A stretch of 64,000 nt of DNA from Streptomyces aurantiacus. GTDB lineage: Bacteria; Actinomycetota; Actinomycetes; Streptomycetales; Streptomycetaceae. The position numbers and the translations under genes are program-made. Where the stretch lies: positions 8,680,001 through 8,744,000 of the forward strand of contig NZ_CP114283.1 of the NCBI RefSeq assembly GCF_027107535.1, written 5' to 3'. Shown here piece by piece: positions 38,740-45,883 of the stretch (its first letter is position 1; each line of letters starts with the position of its first letter). The notes beneath the pieces were generated by a model. The model was not told the DNA's origin and made no database searches. It saw nothing but the letters and a program-made list of their open reading frames with translations.

Positions 38740-40092
38740 CTACGGCATCCGACGCGAAGCGCGCCCCTGCCGTCGAGGCATGAACGTGAACACCGCCCCG
38801 CCGAGCAGGATCGCGGTGCCGGCGACGAGCCCGAGCGCCCGCAGCCCTCCACTGTCGTCGGCCCCGGTGTCCGCCAGCCCTCCACCGGTACCACCGGCCG
38901 AGCCGGAGCCCGACGTACCGGTCCCCCCGGCGGAGCCGCTCCCGCCCGCGGCACCGCCCGGCTGCGCCGACGTGTCCAGCGTCAACGACACCGCGGACTT
39001 CGTCGGCGTGCACGTCGTCGTCGTACCGAGCGCCTTCACGGTCAGCACACCCGGTGACAGCGTCGACTCCCCGTCCGCCCCCGGTTTGTACGTGCCCTTC
39101 ATGTCGGAGATCACCATGGGATCCCCGGACTTGATCGCCTCGGCGTTCGTCGCTCCCTCGACGTGGACCGTTCCGGTGTCGGCGCCGCCCAGCACGACCT
39201 CCATCGACGGCTTGACCGAGTCCGCCGGGATGTCGGCGGGGCTGTCCATCACGGACCCCTTGAACTGGACGGTGAGGTCGTAACTCCCGCCGTTCTTCTT
39301 GGCGTTGATCTGGACCGGCGAGGTCGCGTTCTTGTCCCCGATCGGTGTCTTGCACGCGTAGGCGATCTCGACCGCCTTGCCCGTGAAGTCGGTCTCCCCG
39401 CCGCCACCGGTGGAGCCTCCCGTGTCACTGCCCCCGCTGTCGCTCCCGGTCGGCGTCGGGGTGGGGGTCGGGGTCGGCGTCGGATCGGTACCGGTGGGCG
39501 GCGGACTGGTGGGCGGAGTGCCCCCGCCCGCCGTGACGTTGATGGTCGCAGCGGACTGCACCGTCTCCGTCGGCGCGCACTTGGTGTCCGTCGACATGAC
39601 GTTGATGGCGTACGCGTCCGGCGTCAGCGTCACCGCGCCCGCCGTCGTCAGTTTCAGTTTGCCCTTCATGTCGGACAGGATCATCGCCCCGCCCTTGGGG
39701 ATCGCCGGGTTCTGGCGCGTCCCCTGCATCGCGACGGACGTGGTCTGCGCGCCGGCCGCCTTCAGGGTGCCGGACGGCTGGACGGAGTTGGCGGGCAGAT
39801 CGATGAGGTCGGGATTCTTCGACGCGGCCTGCGTGAACTTCCACACCACCTCGACCTCGTCGCCGACCTTCGCCGTGGCGGGCGCGGTGATCTCCACCTT
39901 GGTGGTGCCCTTGACCGTCGGCAGCCCGGCGACCGGAGGCGGTACGCAGTCGGTCGCGTAGGACACCTCGGCGGCCTGGGCGGGCGCCGCGGCCACGCCC
40001 AGCAGGACTCCCGCACCACCGAGCATCATCGCGACTCCGGCCGCGCTCGCTCTCCGGCCGCCTCTCGGCCGGACTCTCCGTTGCGTGCTCAC
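38740..40092 (-). CDS. LAXTG-anchored surface protein with two copies of an unknown domain
   Basis: The 450-aa protein has a signal peptide (about 1-40, ending APAQAAE). A first domain (about 41-190) has YATDCVPPP and SDMKGKLKL; a Thr-Pro/Asp-Ser-Gly linker (about 195-245) includes repeated TP units. A second domain (about 245-395) has YACKTPIGDKNATSPVQI and LTVKALGTTTTCTPTKS. It ends with a sortase signal: LADTG (406-410), a hydrophobic helix and RRQGRASRR. LAXTG fits Streptomyces class E sortases. The second domain is clearly homologous to the single domain in the 42281-42985 gene. GTG at 40092 overlaps the upstream stop by 4 nt and follows AAAGGG. Function unknown; a structural or adhesive envelope role is inferred. 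Confidence 0.85.
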   Translation of the reverse strand: MSTQRRVRPRGGRRASAAGVAMMLGGAGVLLGVAAAPAQAAEVSYATDCVPPPVAGLPTVKGTTKVEITAPATAKVGDEVEVVWKFTQAASKNPDLIDLPANSVQPSGTLKAAGAQTTSVAMQGTRQNPAIPKGGAMILSDMKGKLKLTTAGAVTLTPDAYAINVMSTDTKCAPTETVQSAATINVTAGGGTPPTSPPPTGTDPTPTPTPTPTPTGSDSGGSDTGGSTGGGGETDFTGKAVEIAYACKTPIGDKNATSPVQINAKKNGGSYDLTVQFKGSVMDSPADIPADSVKPSMEVVLGGADTGTVHVEGATNAEAIKSGDPMVISDMKGTYKPGADGESTLSPGVLTVKALGTTTTCTPTKSAVSLTLDTSAQPGGAAGGSGSAGGTGTSGSGSAGGTGGGLADTGADDSGGLRALGLVAGTAILLGGAVFTFMPRRQGRASRRMP

Positions 40093-41267
40093 GTGTTTCC
40101 CTTTCTGGTGGGGGTCGTCGGAGTGTTCTCGTGCGGTGCGGAGAGCCGGTCGGCCTCGGCGGCCCCCGGATCGGTGTCGGGGGTGAACCAGGGCAGGGCC
40201 GGGTTCGTACGGGAGTCCGTGCGCGCGGCGTCGTCGGCGCCGGACTCGGGGGGCGCCGGCGCCGGGCCGGGCCTCGGCATCCGCAGGGTGACGTCGGGCA
40301 GCCGCAGCCCGCCGCGCCGCACGCCGTGCGCGCCACGCCCGGGACGCGTCGGCCGCCCGGGACGGCCGGCGCCGAAGCGCCCGACACGGCCGGCGGGCCC
40401 GCGCGGCCTGATCCGGTCCACCACGGCCATGCCGATCCGGAACAGGGCGGCCGGTACGACGACACAGACCAGGATCCAGAAGAGCGTCACACCCCAGGGG
40501 CGGCCCACGCCCCACGGCTGCTCGGCGAGCACCTTGCCGCCGAACTTGAGCGAGACCGTGTAGTCGCCGTGCGCACCGGCGGTCAGCTCGACCGGCAGGC
40601 TGATGCGTGCCTTCTTGCCGGGCCCGATGGTGCCGCGCCACTGCTGTTCCTCCCACTGCGGGGCGAACACGCCGTGGGAGGTGCCGACCTGGAAGACCGG
40701 GTCCTTCACGGGGGCGGTACCGACGTTGCCGACGGTGAAGACGAGTCGGCGGGACGGTGGCGCGCCGAACCAGGTGAGCAGTCCGCCCGACCCGTCGAGC
40801 CGGGTGTCGGTGAGCACCGAGAGCCGCCCGCCGCTGTCCTGTTTCGGCAGCGGCTCGACGTCGTGTCCCGCGACCAGGAACGCGGCGTCCGCCTCCGCCT
40901 TCTCCCCGGTGACCGTCGCGACGTGCACCACGCAGGGGCACGGCACGGGCGGTTCGGAGACCGGCAGTTTCCTGGTGAACCTGCCCTTGGCGTCGGCGGT
41001 GACGGCCCGCCCGTCCGCGTTGGCACAGGAGTTGGTGCCGCCGATCACGCCCCGGTCGGTCGAGGACCGGCCGCAGATCAGCATCATCAGCAGGGCGTTC
41101 GCCCGCCATCCGGTGCCGCTCACGGTGATCGAACCGCCGGTCCCCGCCTGGGATCCGGACAGCTCGACCGCCGGTTTGTCCGCCGCCGAGGCGGTCGTCC
41201 CCGCCAGCGGGAACAGGACGAGCGCGAGCACCACCAGGACCGCCGGGACTCGTACCTTGCCGCTCAC
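40089..41267 (-). CDS. Exported membrane protein with neocarzinostatin-like domain
   Basis: The 392-aa protein has a signal peptide (about 1-28). Residues about 32-130 resemble the neocarzinostatin/IPT-like immunoglobulin fold: ITVSGTGWRANALLMMLICG, then AVTADAKGRFTRKLPVSE, with Cys65, Cys81, Cys110 and Cys112 placed to form two disulfides. A second beta-rich region (about 165-250) follows, then a TM helix (about 259-279) and a 110-residue Arg/Pro/Gly-rich cytoplasmic tail. There is no enediyne context. It is coupled at both ends by 4-nt GTGA overlaps, so it belongs to the surface operon. The neocarzinostatin resemblance is by eye only. Confidence 0.78.
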   Translation of the reverse strand: MSGKVRVPAVLVVLALVLFPLAGTTASAADKPAVELSGSQAGTGGSITVSGTGWRANALLMMLICGRSSTDRGVIGGTNSCANADGRAVTADAKGRFTRKLPVSEPPVPCPCVVHVATVTGEKAEADAAFLVAGHDVEPLPKQDSGGRLSVLTDTRLDGSGGLLTWFGAPPSRRLVFTVGNVGTAPVKDPVFQVGTSHGVFAPQWEEQQWRGTIGPGKKARISLPVELTAGAHGDYTVSLKFGGKVLAEQPWGVGRPWGVTLFWILVCVVVPAALFRIGMAVVDRIRPRGPAGRVGRFGAGRPGRPTRPGRGAHGVRRGGLRLPDVTLRMPRPGPAPAPPESGADDAARTDSRTNPALPWFTPDTDPGAAEADRLSAPHENTPTTPTRKGNT

Positions 41268-42172
41268 GTCACCGCTCCCGTCAACTCGGCTTCCCTGTGC
41301 GGCTGTCCGGTGCGCCCGGCCTGCCGGGACCGCCGCCGGCGCCGTACGGACCAGTGGGCACCGCCCGCGCACACCACGAGCCCGGACACCGCACCCGCCA
41401 CCGCCGTCCACGGCACGAACCACGCCGTGGCCGCCGCCTCGGCCCGCGCCCCGCCCGCCGCCGTGACCGCCAGTTCGACGTCGACCCCGTCGAGGGCGGG
41501 CGGGTCGGGCCAGGGTTCGTCGAGCGCGACGCGGCGGCCGGGGAGCAGTTCGACGGGCAGGGCGCGCGGGGCCCGGTCGAGCACCTCTCCGAACAGGCCC
41601 TCGGCGCGTACGGCGAGCTTCGGGGCCAGCACGGTGGTGCCGCGGTTGACCAGTTCGTAGGAGATCCGGCCGTCGCGGACCTTCACGTGCTCGACGGTGA
41701 GCGCCGAGAGGGCCGGTCCGCCGACCCGCAGGTGGACCCGTACGGCCGCGGTCCGGCTCCCGGCGCTCGCGAGGATCGCGCCGGGGTGGTCGCCGGGTGT
41801 GGTGCCCGGCGGGACGCTCACGGTGAAGGGCACGTCCGCGCGGGTTCGCGCCGGGATCCGCACCGTCCGGTCGGCGAACGTGATCCAGGCCCCGGTGTCC
41901 TTCGCCTTCGCCCGTACGGACAGCGCGCCCCTCCCGCCGTTGTCGGCGTCGGCGCCCCGGAGCCGTACCGTCAGCGGCTGCCCGCCCGGGTTCAGCACGG
42001 ACACCTTGTCCTGAAGGACCGTGCCCGGCGCGCCTTCCGCGTAGAAGTACGGCCGCCCGTCCCGGCCGCCTGCCGAGGGCGCGACGGACCAGTCGTCGGC
42101 GGCGGCGGAGACCGGGGCGACGCCGAGCGCGGTCACGGAGGCGAGACAGAGGGCACGGACGACGAACGGCAT
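41264..42172 (-). CDS. Exported DUF916/WxLIP-like membrane protein
   Basis: The 302-aa protein has a signal peptide (about 1-24, ALGVAPVSAAA), then WSVAPSAGG and a beta-sandwich region. The pattern FYAEGAPGTVLQDKVSVLNP, then IPARTRADVPFTVSVPPG and GDHPGAILAS matches by eye the DUF916 (WxL-interacting) domain of Firmicutes WxL loci: an N-terminal Ser-Val-x-Pro, a PG-Q-like turn, and an IPAG-like stretch before a Gly-x-Ile-Leu. A second Ig-like region ends in a TM helix (about 255-275) and a short basic tail. The same order, ectodomain then TM then basic tail, is seen in WxLIP proteins. It lies 108 bp after the LPQTG gene and overlaps the next gene by 4 nt. Confidence 0.75.
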   Translation of the reverse strand: MPFVVRALCLASVTALGVAPVSAAADDWSVAPSAGGRDGRPYFYAEGAPGTVLQDKVSVLNPGGQPLTVRLRGADADNGGRGALSVRAKAKDTGAWITFADRTVRIPARTRADVPFTVSVPPGTTPGDHPGAILASAGSRTAAVRVHLRVGGPALSALTVEHVKVRDGRISYELVNRGTTVLAPKLAVRAEGLFGEVLDRAPRALPVELLPGRRVALDEPWPDPPALDGVDVELAVTAAGGARAEAAATAWFVPWTAVAGAVSGLVVCAGGAHWSVRRRRRSRQAGRTGQPHREAELTGAVT

Positions 42173-42280
42173 CGGCGGCTCCGAAGCTGTAGGGGCGGTG
42201 CGCTGGAGCCCCCGGGCTTGCGGCTGTGGGGAGCCGTGCCGAGGGGCGGTGGTCGGCCTGCCGGTGTGCGGGCCGGGGGC

Positions 42281-42985
42281 TCAGTGGCGGGCCTGGTTCC
42301 TCCTGGTCAGCCACAGCACGCCGGCCGCGCCGGCCAGCAGCACCGTGCCGCCGAGGGTGCCGAGTGCGATCGCGGAGTCCTCGGGACCGGTCTGCGGCAG
42401 TTCCTCGCCGCCCGCCGGGGTGTCCTGCGAGGAGCCACCCGTGGAGCCGCCCGTGGTGCCGCCGCCGGCCGCCGTGACATCCAGGGTCAGCGAGGCCTTC
42501 GGGCTGTTGCTGGGCGTGCAGGTGGTCGTCGTACCGAGGGCCTTGATGGTCAGCACGCCCGGGGTGAAGGTGACCTTGCCGGTCTTCTTCGGGGTGTACG
42601 TCCCGGTCAGGTCGGTGATCTTGATGGGGGTGTTGGCGGGAACCGCCTCCGGGTTGGCGGGGCCCTTGACCGACACGGTGCCGCTGTCGGCGCCGCCGAG
42701 TTTGATGACCGCGCTCGGGTTCATCGCGCCCTTGCCCAGTTCCACGGGGCTGGACGAGACGCCCTTCTGGAAGGTCATCGTGAGCTGGTAGCCGCTGCCG
42801 CTCTTGACGCCCTTGATGTCGATGGGCGAGACGGCGGACTTGTCACCGATGGGGGTCTTGCACTGGTAGTTGACGTCCACCACGTCGGCCCTGGCTGCGG
42901 GGGCGGCCATCAGCACCGCCGAGCCGGCCAGGGCCGCGGCGGACGCGAGCGCGGCGGTTCGTTTCTGGTACGTCCGGTATGACAC
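42281..42985 (-). CDS. LPXTG-anchored surface protein with unknown domain
   Basis: The 234-aa protein has a signal peptide (about 1-34, SAVLMAAPAARAD). One copy of the operon's unknown domain (about 35-170: NYQCKTPIGDKSAVSPIDIK, KITDLTGTYTP, LTIKALGTTTTCTPSNS) follows, with two Cys likely bonded. A Gly/Thr/Ser linker leads to the sortase signal LPQTG (196-200), a hydrophobic helix and a TRRNQARH tail. GTG at 42985 follows GAGGGG. It is the first gene of the four-gene surface operon; a 12-bp tandem array lies in its leader. Function unknown. Confidence 0.87.
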   Translation of the reverse strand: MSYRTYQKRTAALASAAALAGSAVLMAAPAARADVVDVNYQCKTPIGDKSAVSPIDIKGVKSGSGYQLTMTFQKGVSSSPVELGKGAMNPSAVIKLGGADSGTVSVKGPANPEAVPANTPIKITDLTGTYTPKKTGKVTFTPGVLTIKALGTTTTCTPSNSPKASLTLDVTAAGGGTTGGSTGGSSQDTPAGGEELPQTGPEDSAIALGTLGGTVLLAGAAGVLWLTRRNQARH

Positions 42986-42994
42986 GGTCCCCTC

Positions 42995-43042
42995 ATTCCT
43001 GAAGGCGTTCCTGAAGACGTTCGCGACACAGTTCCTGACGGA
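42995..43042. repeat. Four degenerate 12-bp repeats in the leader of the surface operon
   Basis: On the plus strand units start at 42995 (ATTCCTGAAGGC), 43007 (GTTCCTGAAGAC), 43019 (GTTCGCGACACA) and 43031 (GTTCCTGACGGA). The 12-bp period is exact. The array ends about 10 nt before the GTG start of the LPQTG gene, next to its ribosome-binding site. Confidence 0.6.
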
Positions 43043-43096
43043 ACATCAGATCGGCCGTCAAGGTACGCCCGGGGCCTTGCCGAGGGAAGACAAAGT

Positions 43097-43126
43097 GCGC
43101 GCCGGATCCGTGGGGATCCGACGCGC
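43097..43126 (-). terminator. Terminator of the RsbW-like gene
   Basis: GCGCGCCGGATCC (43097-43109) pairs with GGATCCGACGCGC (43114-43126) with one mismatch and a 4-nt loop. On the minus strand it is followed by ACTTTGTCTT, a partial T tract. It separates the ATPase gene from the surface operon. Confidence 0.78.
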
Positions 43127-43201
43127 GTCGAGTGATGTGCGAAGAAGGGTTCGAACCGCGGGTAACCCGAGATGAGGGTCGAAGGGCGCGTCCCGCGGGT
43201 G

Positions 43202-43705
43202 TTACGCGGGTGCTCCGAGCTCCGCCCAGACGGTCTTGCCGGCGACCCCGGCCGTGCGGATCACGCCCCAGTCCAGGCACAGCCGCTGCACGATGAACAT
43301 GCCGTGACCACCGGGGCGGCCGGCTCTGTGCGGGGTCCGCGGGGCGGGCTGGCCCGTACCCCGGTCGGAGACCTCCACCCGGAGCACCTTCTTGTCGTAG
43401 GCGATCCGGAGTTCGTCCGGGCCCTCCGCGTGCAGACAGGCGTTGGTGACGAGTTCGGAGACGACCAGCAGTACGTCCTCCGCCGCCGCCCGCTGGTCGG
43501 CGGAGGCCGCGGGCAGCCAGCCCCACTCGTACAGCGCCTGCCGCGCGAAGTCACGGGCCATCGGGACGACACCGCTCTCGCCGTCGAAGTTCAGCCGGCG
43601 GGCCCGACGCCCGGCGGGTGTACCGCCCGGAGGCGTCCCGGAAGCGCCGCCGTCGCCCGGTTCCGGGCCGCGGTCGCCCGGCGAACAAGGCCGGGTGGTG
43701 CTCAT
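43202..43705 (-). CDS. RsbW-like ATP-binding anti-sigma/regulatory kinase
   Basis: The 167-aa protein has a 45-residue disordered Gly/Pro-rich N terminus, then a single GHKL ATPase domain: ELVTNACLHA (N box), EVSDRGTGQP (G1) and GHGMFIVQRLCLDWG (G2). No receiver or membrane part is present. Streptomyces has many such stand-alone HATPases; family members bind sigma factors of the SigB/F group or phosphorylate STAS antagonists. A STAS gene and a SigB-family sigma gene follow nearby, so a partner-switching module is a reasonable inference, although the three are not in one operon. Confidence 0.87.
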   Translation of the reverse strand: MSTTRPCSPGDRGPEPGDGGASGTPPGGTPAGRRARRLNFDGESGVVPMARDFARQALYEWGWLPAASADQRAAAEDVLLVVSELVTNACLHAEGPDELRIAYDKKVLRVEVSDRGTGQPAPRTPHRAGRPGGHGMFIVQRLCLDWGVIRTAGVAGKTVWAELGAPA

Positions 43706-43982
43706 CAGCGCTTCACCTCACCGATTCACCAGTTCACGATTCAAGACTCAGTTCTCAGCACATTCAGCACACTCGGAAGGTTCAGGACACTCCGGATCAG
43801 GAGTCGGCCTGGACTGCCGCGCGCTTGCCGTTCGGTCTGTTGACATATTCAGGATGTCTCCTGCCCGACCGAACCGTCAGAACACCCACTTATTCGCCAC
43901 GGATGTCGTGACTCTGATAACGCGTTGATCACACAGAGGCAACCGAGGCATAACTGTGCCGCAGCACACCGCTCCGAGTCGA

Positions 43983-44450
43983 CTAGTCACCCGGGTCGAC
44001 GGCGGGTCGCGCGGACCCGGACGAGTCGGCCCCGGGTTCCGTGGCCCCGGATTCACCCGCCTCGGCGCCGTCCGCTCCGCTCTTGCCGGCCAGCGCCGCC
44101 TCGAGCGTGTCGTGCACGGTGAAGACGGCCTCCGCCCCGGTGATCTCGAAGACCCGGGCCACCACCGGCAGCATTCCCGCCAGATGGACCCCACCGCCCG
44201 CTGCCTCGGCCCGAAGCCGGGCACCGAGCAGGACGTTCAGTCCGGTGGAGTCACAGAACTCCAGCCGTGAACAGTCCACGACGAGTCGCGCGAACCCGCG
44301 GTCGAGGCAGTCCTCGACCGGTTCGCGCAGAAGGTCCGCCGTATGGTGATCCAGCTCACCCGCCGGGGTGATGACGGCACTAGTGCCCTCTTCCCGCACC
44401 TCGACCAGAAGCCGGCCCGACTGTGCGCTGCCGACCGTCCCGCGGTCCAT
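43983..44450 (-). CDS. STAS-domain anti-sigma factor antagonist
   Basis: The 155-aa protein has a STAS domain (about 10-115) with the antagonist signature LVVDCSRLEFCDSTGLNVLL. The Ser in DST is the residue phosphorylated by RsbW-type kinases in RsbV/SpoIIAA relatives. An acidic Ala/Gly/Ser tail (about 118-155) is extra. In the known partner-switch, the unphosphorylated antagonist binds the anti-sigma and frees the sigma factor. It is divergent from the SigB-family sigma gene and upstream of the ATPase gene, 277 bp away. Confidence 0.9.
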   Translation of the reverse strand: MDRGTVGSAQSGRLLVEVREEGTSAVITPAGELDHHTADLLREPVEDCLDRGFARLVVDCSRLEFCDSTGLNVLLGARLRAEAAGGGVHLAGMLPVVARVFEITGAEAVFTVHDTLEAALAGKSGADGAEAGESGATEPGADSSGSARPAVDPGD

Positions 44451-44714
44451 GCCGTCTCTCTCTTCCGACCGTCGTGATTGCTTTTTGACGTTGTTGCCTG
44501 ACGCCCCCGAACCCTACGCCTTCCCTGCACACTCTGACACCCGAACAACCGCCAAGAAACGGACATTTCACCGTGAATCTCACTTGCGAGAGAGTCACAA
44601 AAGCGGGTAGGGCTAGGAGAGACAGTTTTCGACACGGCCGGCTTTGGAGGCGCCGCACACCGCAGTGCACGTATTGGCATCGGCAGCCATATGCCGAGAA
44701 CGATGGAGGACATC

Positions 44715-45614
44715 ATGTCACCCCGGCTCGACGCATCGCAGACCCAGAGGGCGACGTCGACGCGCCCTCCGGAAAAACTGGCGGACGAGTCCGCCGACGA
44801 GAATCCCGGCCTCGCCGGTCTTCCGGAGATACCCCCCTTCGCCGAGGTGGGACCGGTGGACGCGAGGGCCCTGTCCAAGACCCTCTTCGAGCGGCTCGAG
44901 TCGCTGGAGGAAGGGACGTACGAGTACTCGTACGTCCGTAACACCCTGGTCGAACTGAACCTCGCCCTGGTGAAGTTCGCCGCCTCCCGGTTCCGCTCGC
45001 GCAGTGAGCCGATGGAGGACATCATCCAGGTCGGCACCATCGGCCTGATCAAGGCGATCGACCGCTTCGAACTCAGCCGTGGCGTCGAGTTCCCGACCTT
45101 CGCGATGCCAACCATCGTCGGCGAGATCAAGCGCTTCTTCCGCGACACGTCGTGGTCGGTGCGCGTGCCGCGCCGCCTTCAGGAACTCCGTCTCGACCTG
45201 GCCAAGGCCGGCGACGAACTCGCACAGCAGCTGGACCGCGCTCCGACGGTGGGAGAGCTGGCGGAGCGTCTGGGGCTGTCGAACGACGAGGTCGTCGAGG
45301 GCATGGCGGCGTCCAACGCCTACACGGCCAGCTCGCTGGACGCCCAGCCCGAGGAGGACGACTCCGAGGGCGCGCTGGCGGACCGCATCGGCTACGAGGA
45401 CCACGGCCTCGAGGGCATCGAGTACGTCGAGTCGCTGAAGCCGCTGATCGCCGAACTTCCGCAGCGCGACCGGCAGATCCTGTCCCTGCGTTTCGTCGCC
45501 AACATGACCCAGTCGGAGATCGGTGACGAGCTCGGCATCTCGCAGATGCACGTGTCGCGGCTGCTGTCGCGGACGCTGGTGCGACTGCGCAGGGGACTGA
45601 CCGTGGAGGAGTGA
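44715..45614 (+). CDS. SigB/SigF-family alternative sigma factor
   Basis: The 299-aa sigma-70 family protein has region 2 (VRNTLVELNLALVKFAASRF, then IIQVGTIGLIKAIDRFELSR), region 3 (RVPRRLQELRLDLAKAGDEL) and region 4 with an HTH (MTQSEIGDELGISQMHVSRL). It lacks region 1.1 and groups with the stress/sporulation SigB-SigF-SigG type, of which Streptomyces has several; the paralogue cannot be named. ATG at 44715 is fixed by GGAGGA 4 nt upstream, against in-frame ATGs at 44691 and 44703. It is divergent from the STAS gene and is followed by a strong terminator. Confidence 0.94.
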   Translation: MSPRLDASQTQRATSTRPPEKLADESADENPGLAGLPEIPPFAEVGPVDARALSKTLFERLESLEEGTYEYSYVRNTLVELNLALVKFAASRFRSRSEPMEDIIQVGTIGLIKAIDRFELSRGVEFPTFAMPTIVGEIKRFFRDTSWSVRVPRRLQELRLDLAKAGDELAQQLDRAPTVGELAERLGLSNDEVVEGMAASNAYTASSLDAQPEEDDSEGALADRIGYEDHGLEGIEYVESLKPLIAELPQRDRQILSLRFVANMTQSEIGDELGISQMHVSRLLSRTLVRLRRGLTVEE

Positions 45615-45644
45615 CACCTCCGTCGCACACAGGCGCGGGTGAAT

Positions 45645-45683
45645 GCGAGGGGCCGAACCGGACTGTCCGGTTCGGCCCCTCGC
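45645..45683 (+). terminator. Terminator of the SigB-family gene
   Basis: An 18-bp perfect stem starting GCGAGGGGCCGAACCGGA (45645-45662) pairs with 45666-45683 around a CTG loop and is followed by GTTTCGC. It lies 30 bp after the sigma gene stop. Confidence 0.9.
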
Positions 45684-45883
45684 GTTTCGCCCGTCGGCCG
45701 CTCGTCGCCCCTGGCCTTGCGGCCCCTTGATTCACTCCCGGTCCGCCCGCGGGACCGCCTCGGGTTACCGGTGGCAACCCCCTTTCCCCGCTGGTTGCCT
45801 TCCCTCACTATGGTCACCCGGCAAACTGGCTGGTACGTCAGGAGTGTTCGAGTGACGGCGCGGGGCGCGGGGAAGGCGGACGC

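Noticed and set aside
40089..41267. Enediyne or other natural-product cluster suggested by the neocarzinostatin-like domain
   Set aside because: No polyketide synthase, halogenase or other biosynthetic gene is nearby; the neighbours are surface proteins.
43135..43175. GGGTTCGAACC, resembling a tRNA T-loop
   Set aside because: The flanking bases do not form the T-arm or acceptor stem on either strand and no anticodon arm is seen.
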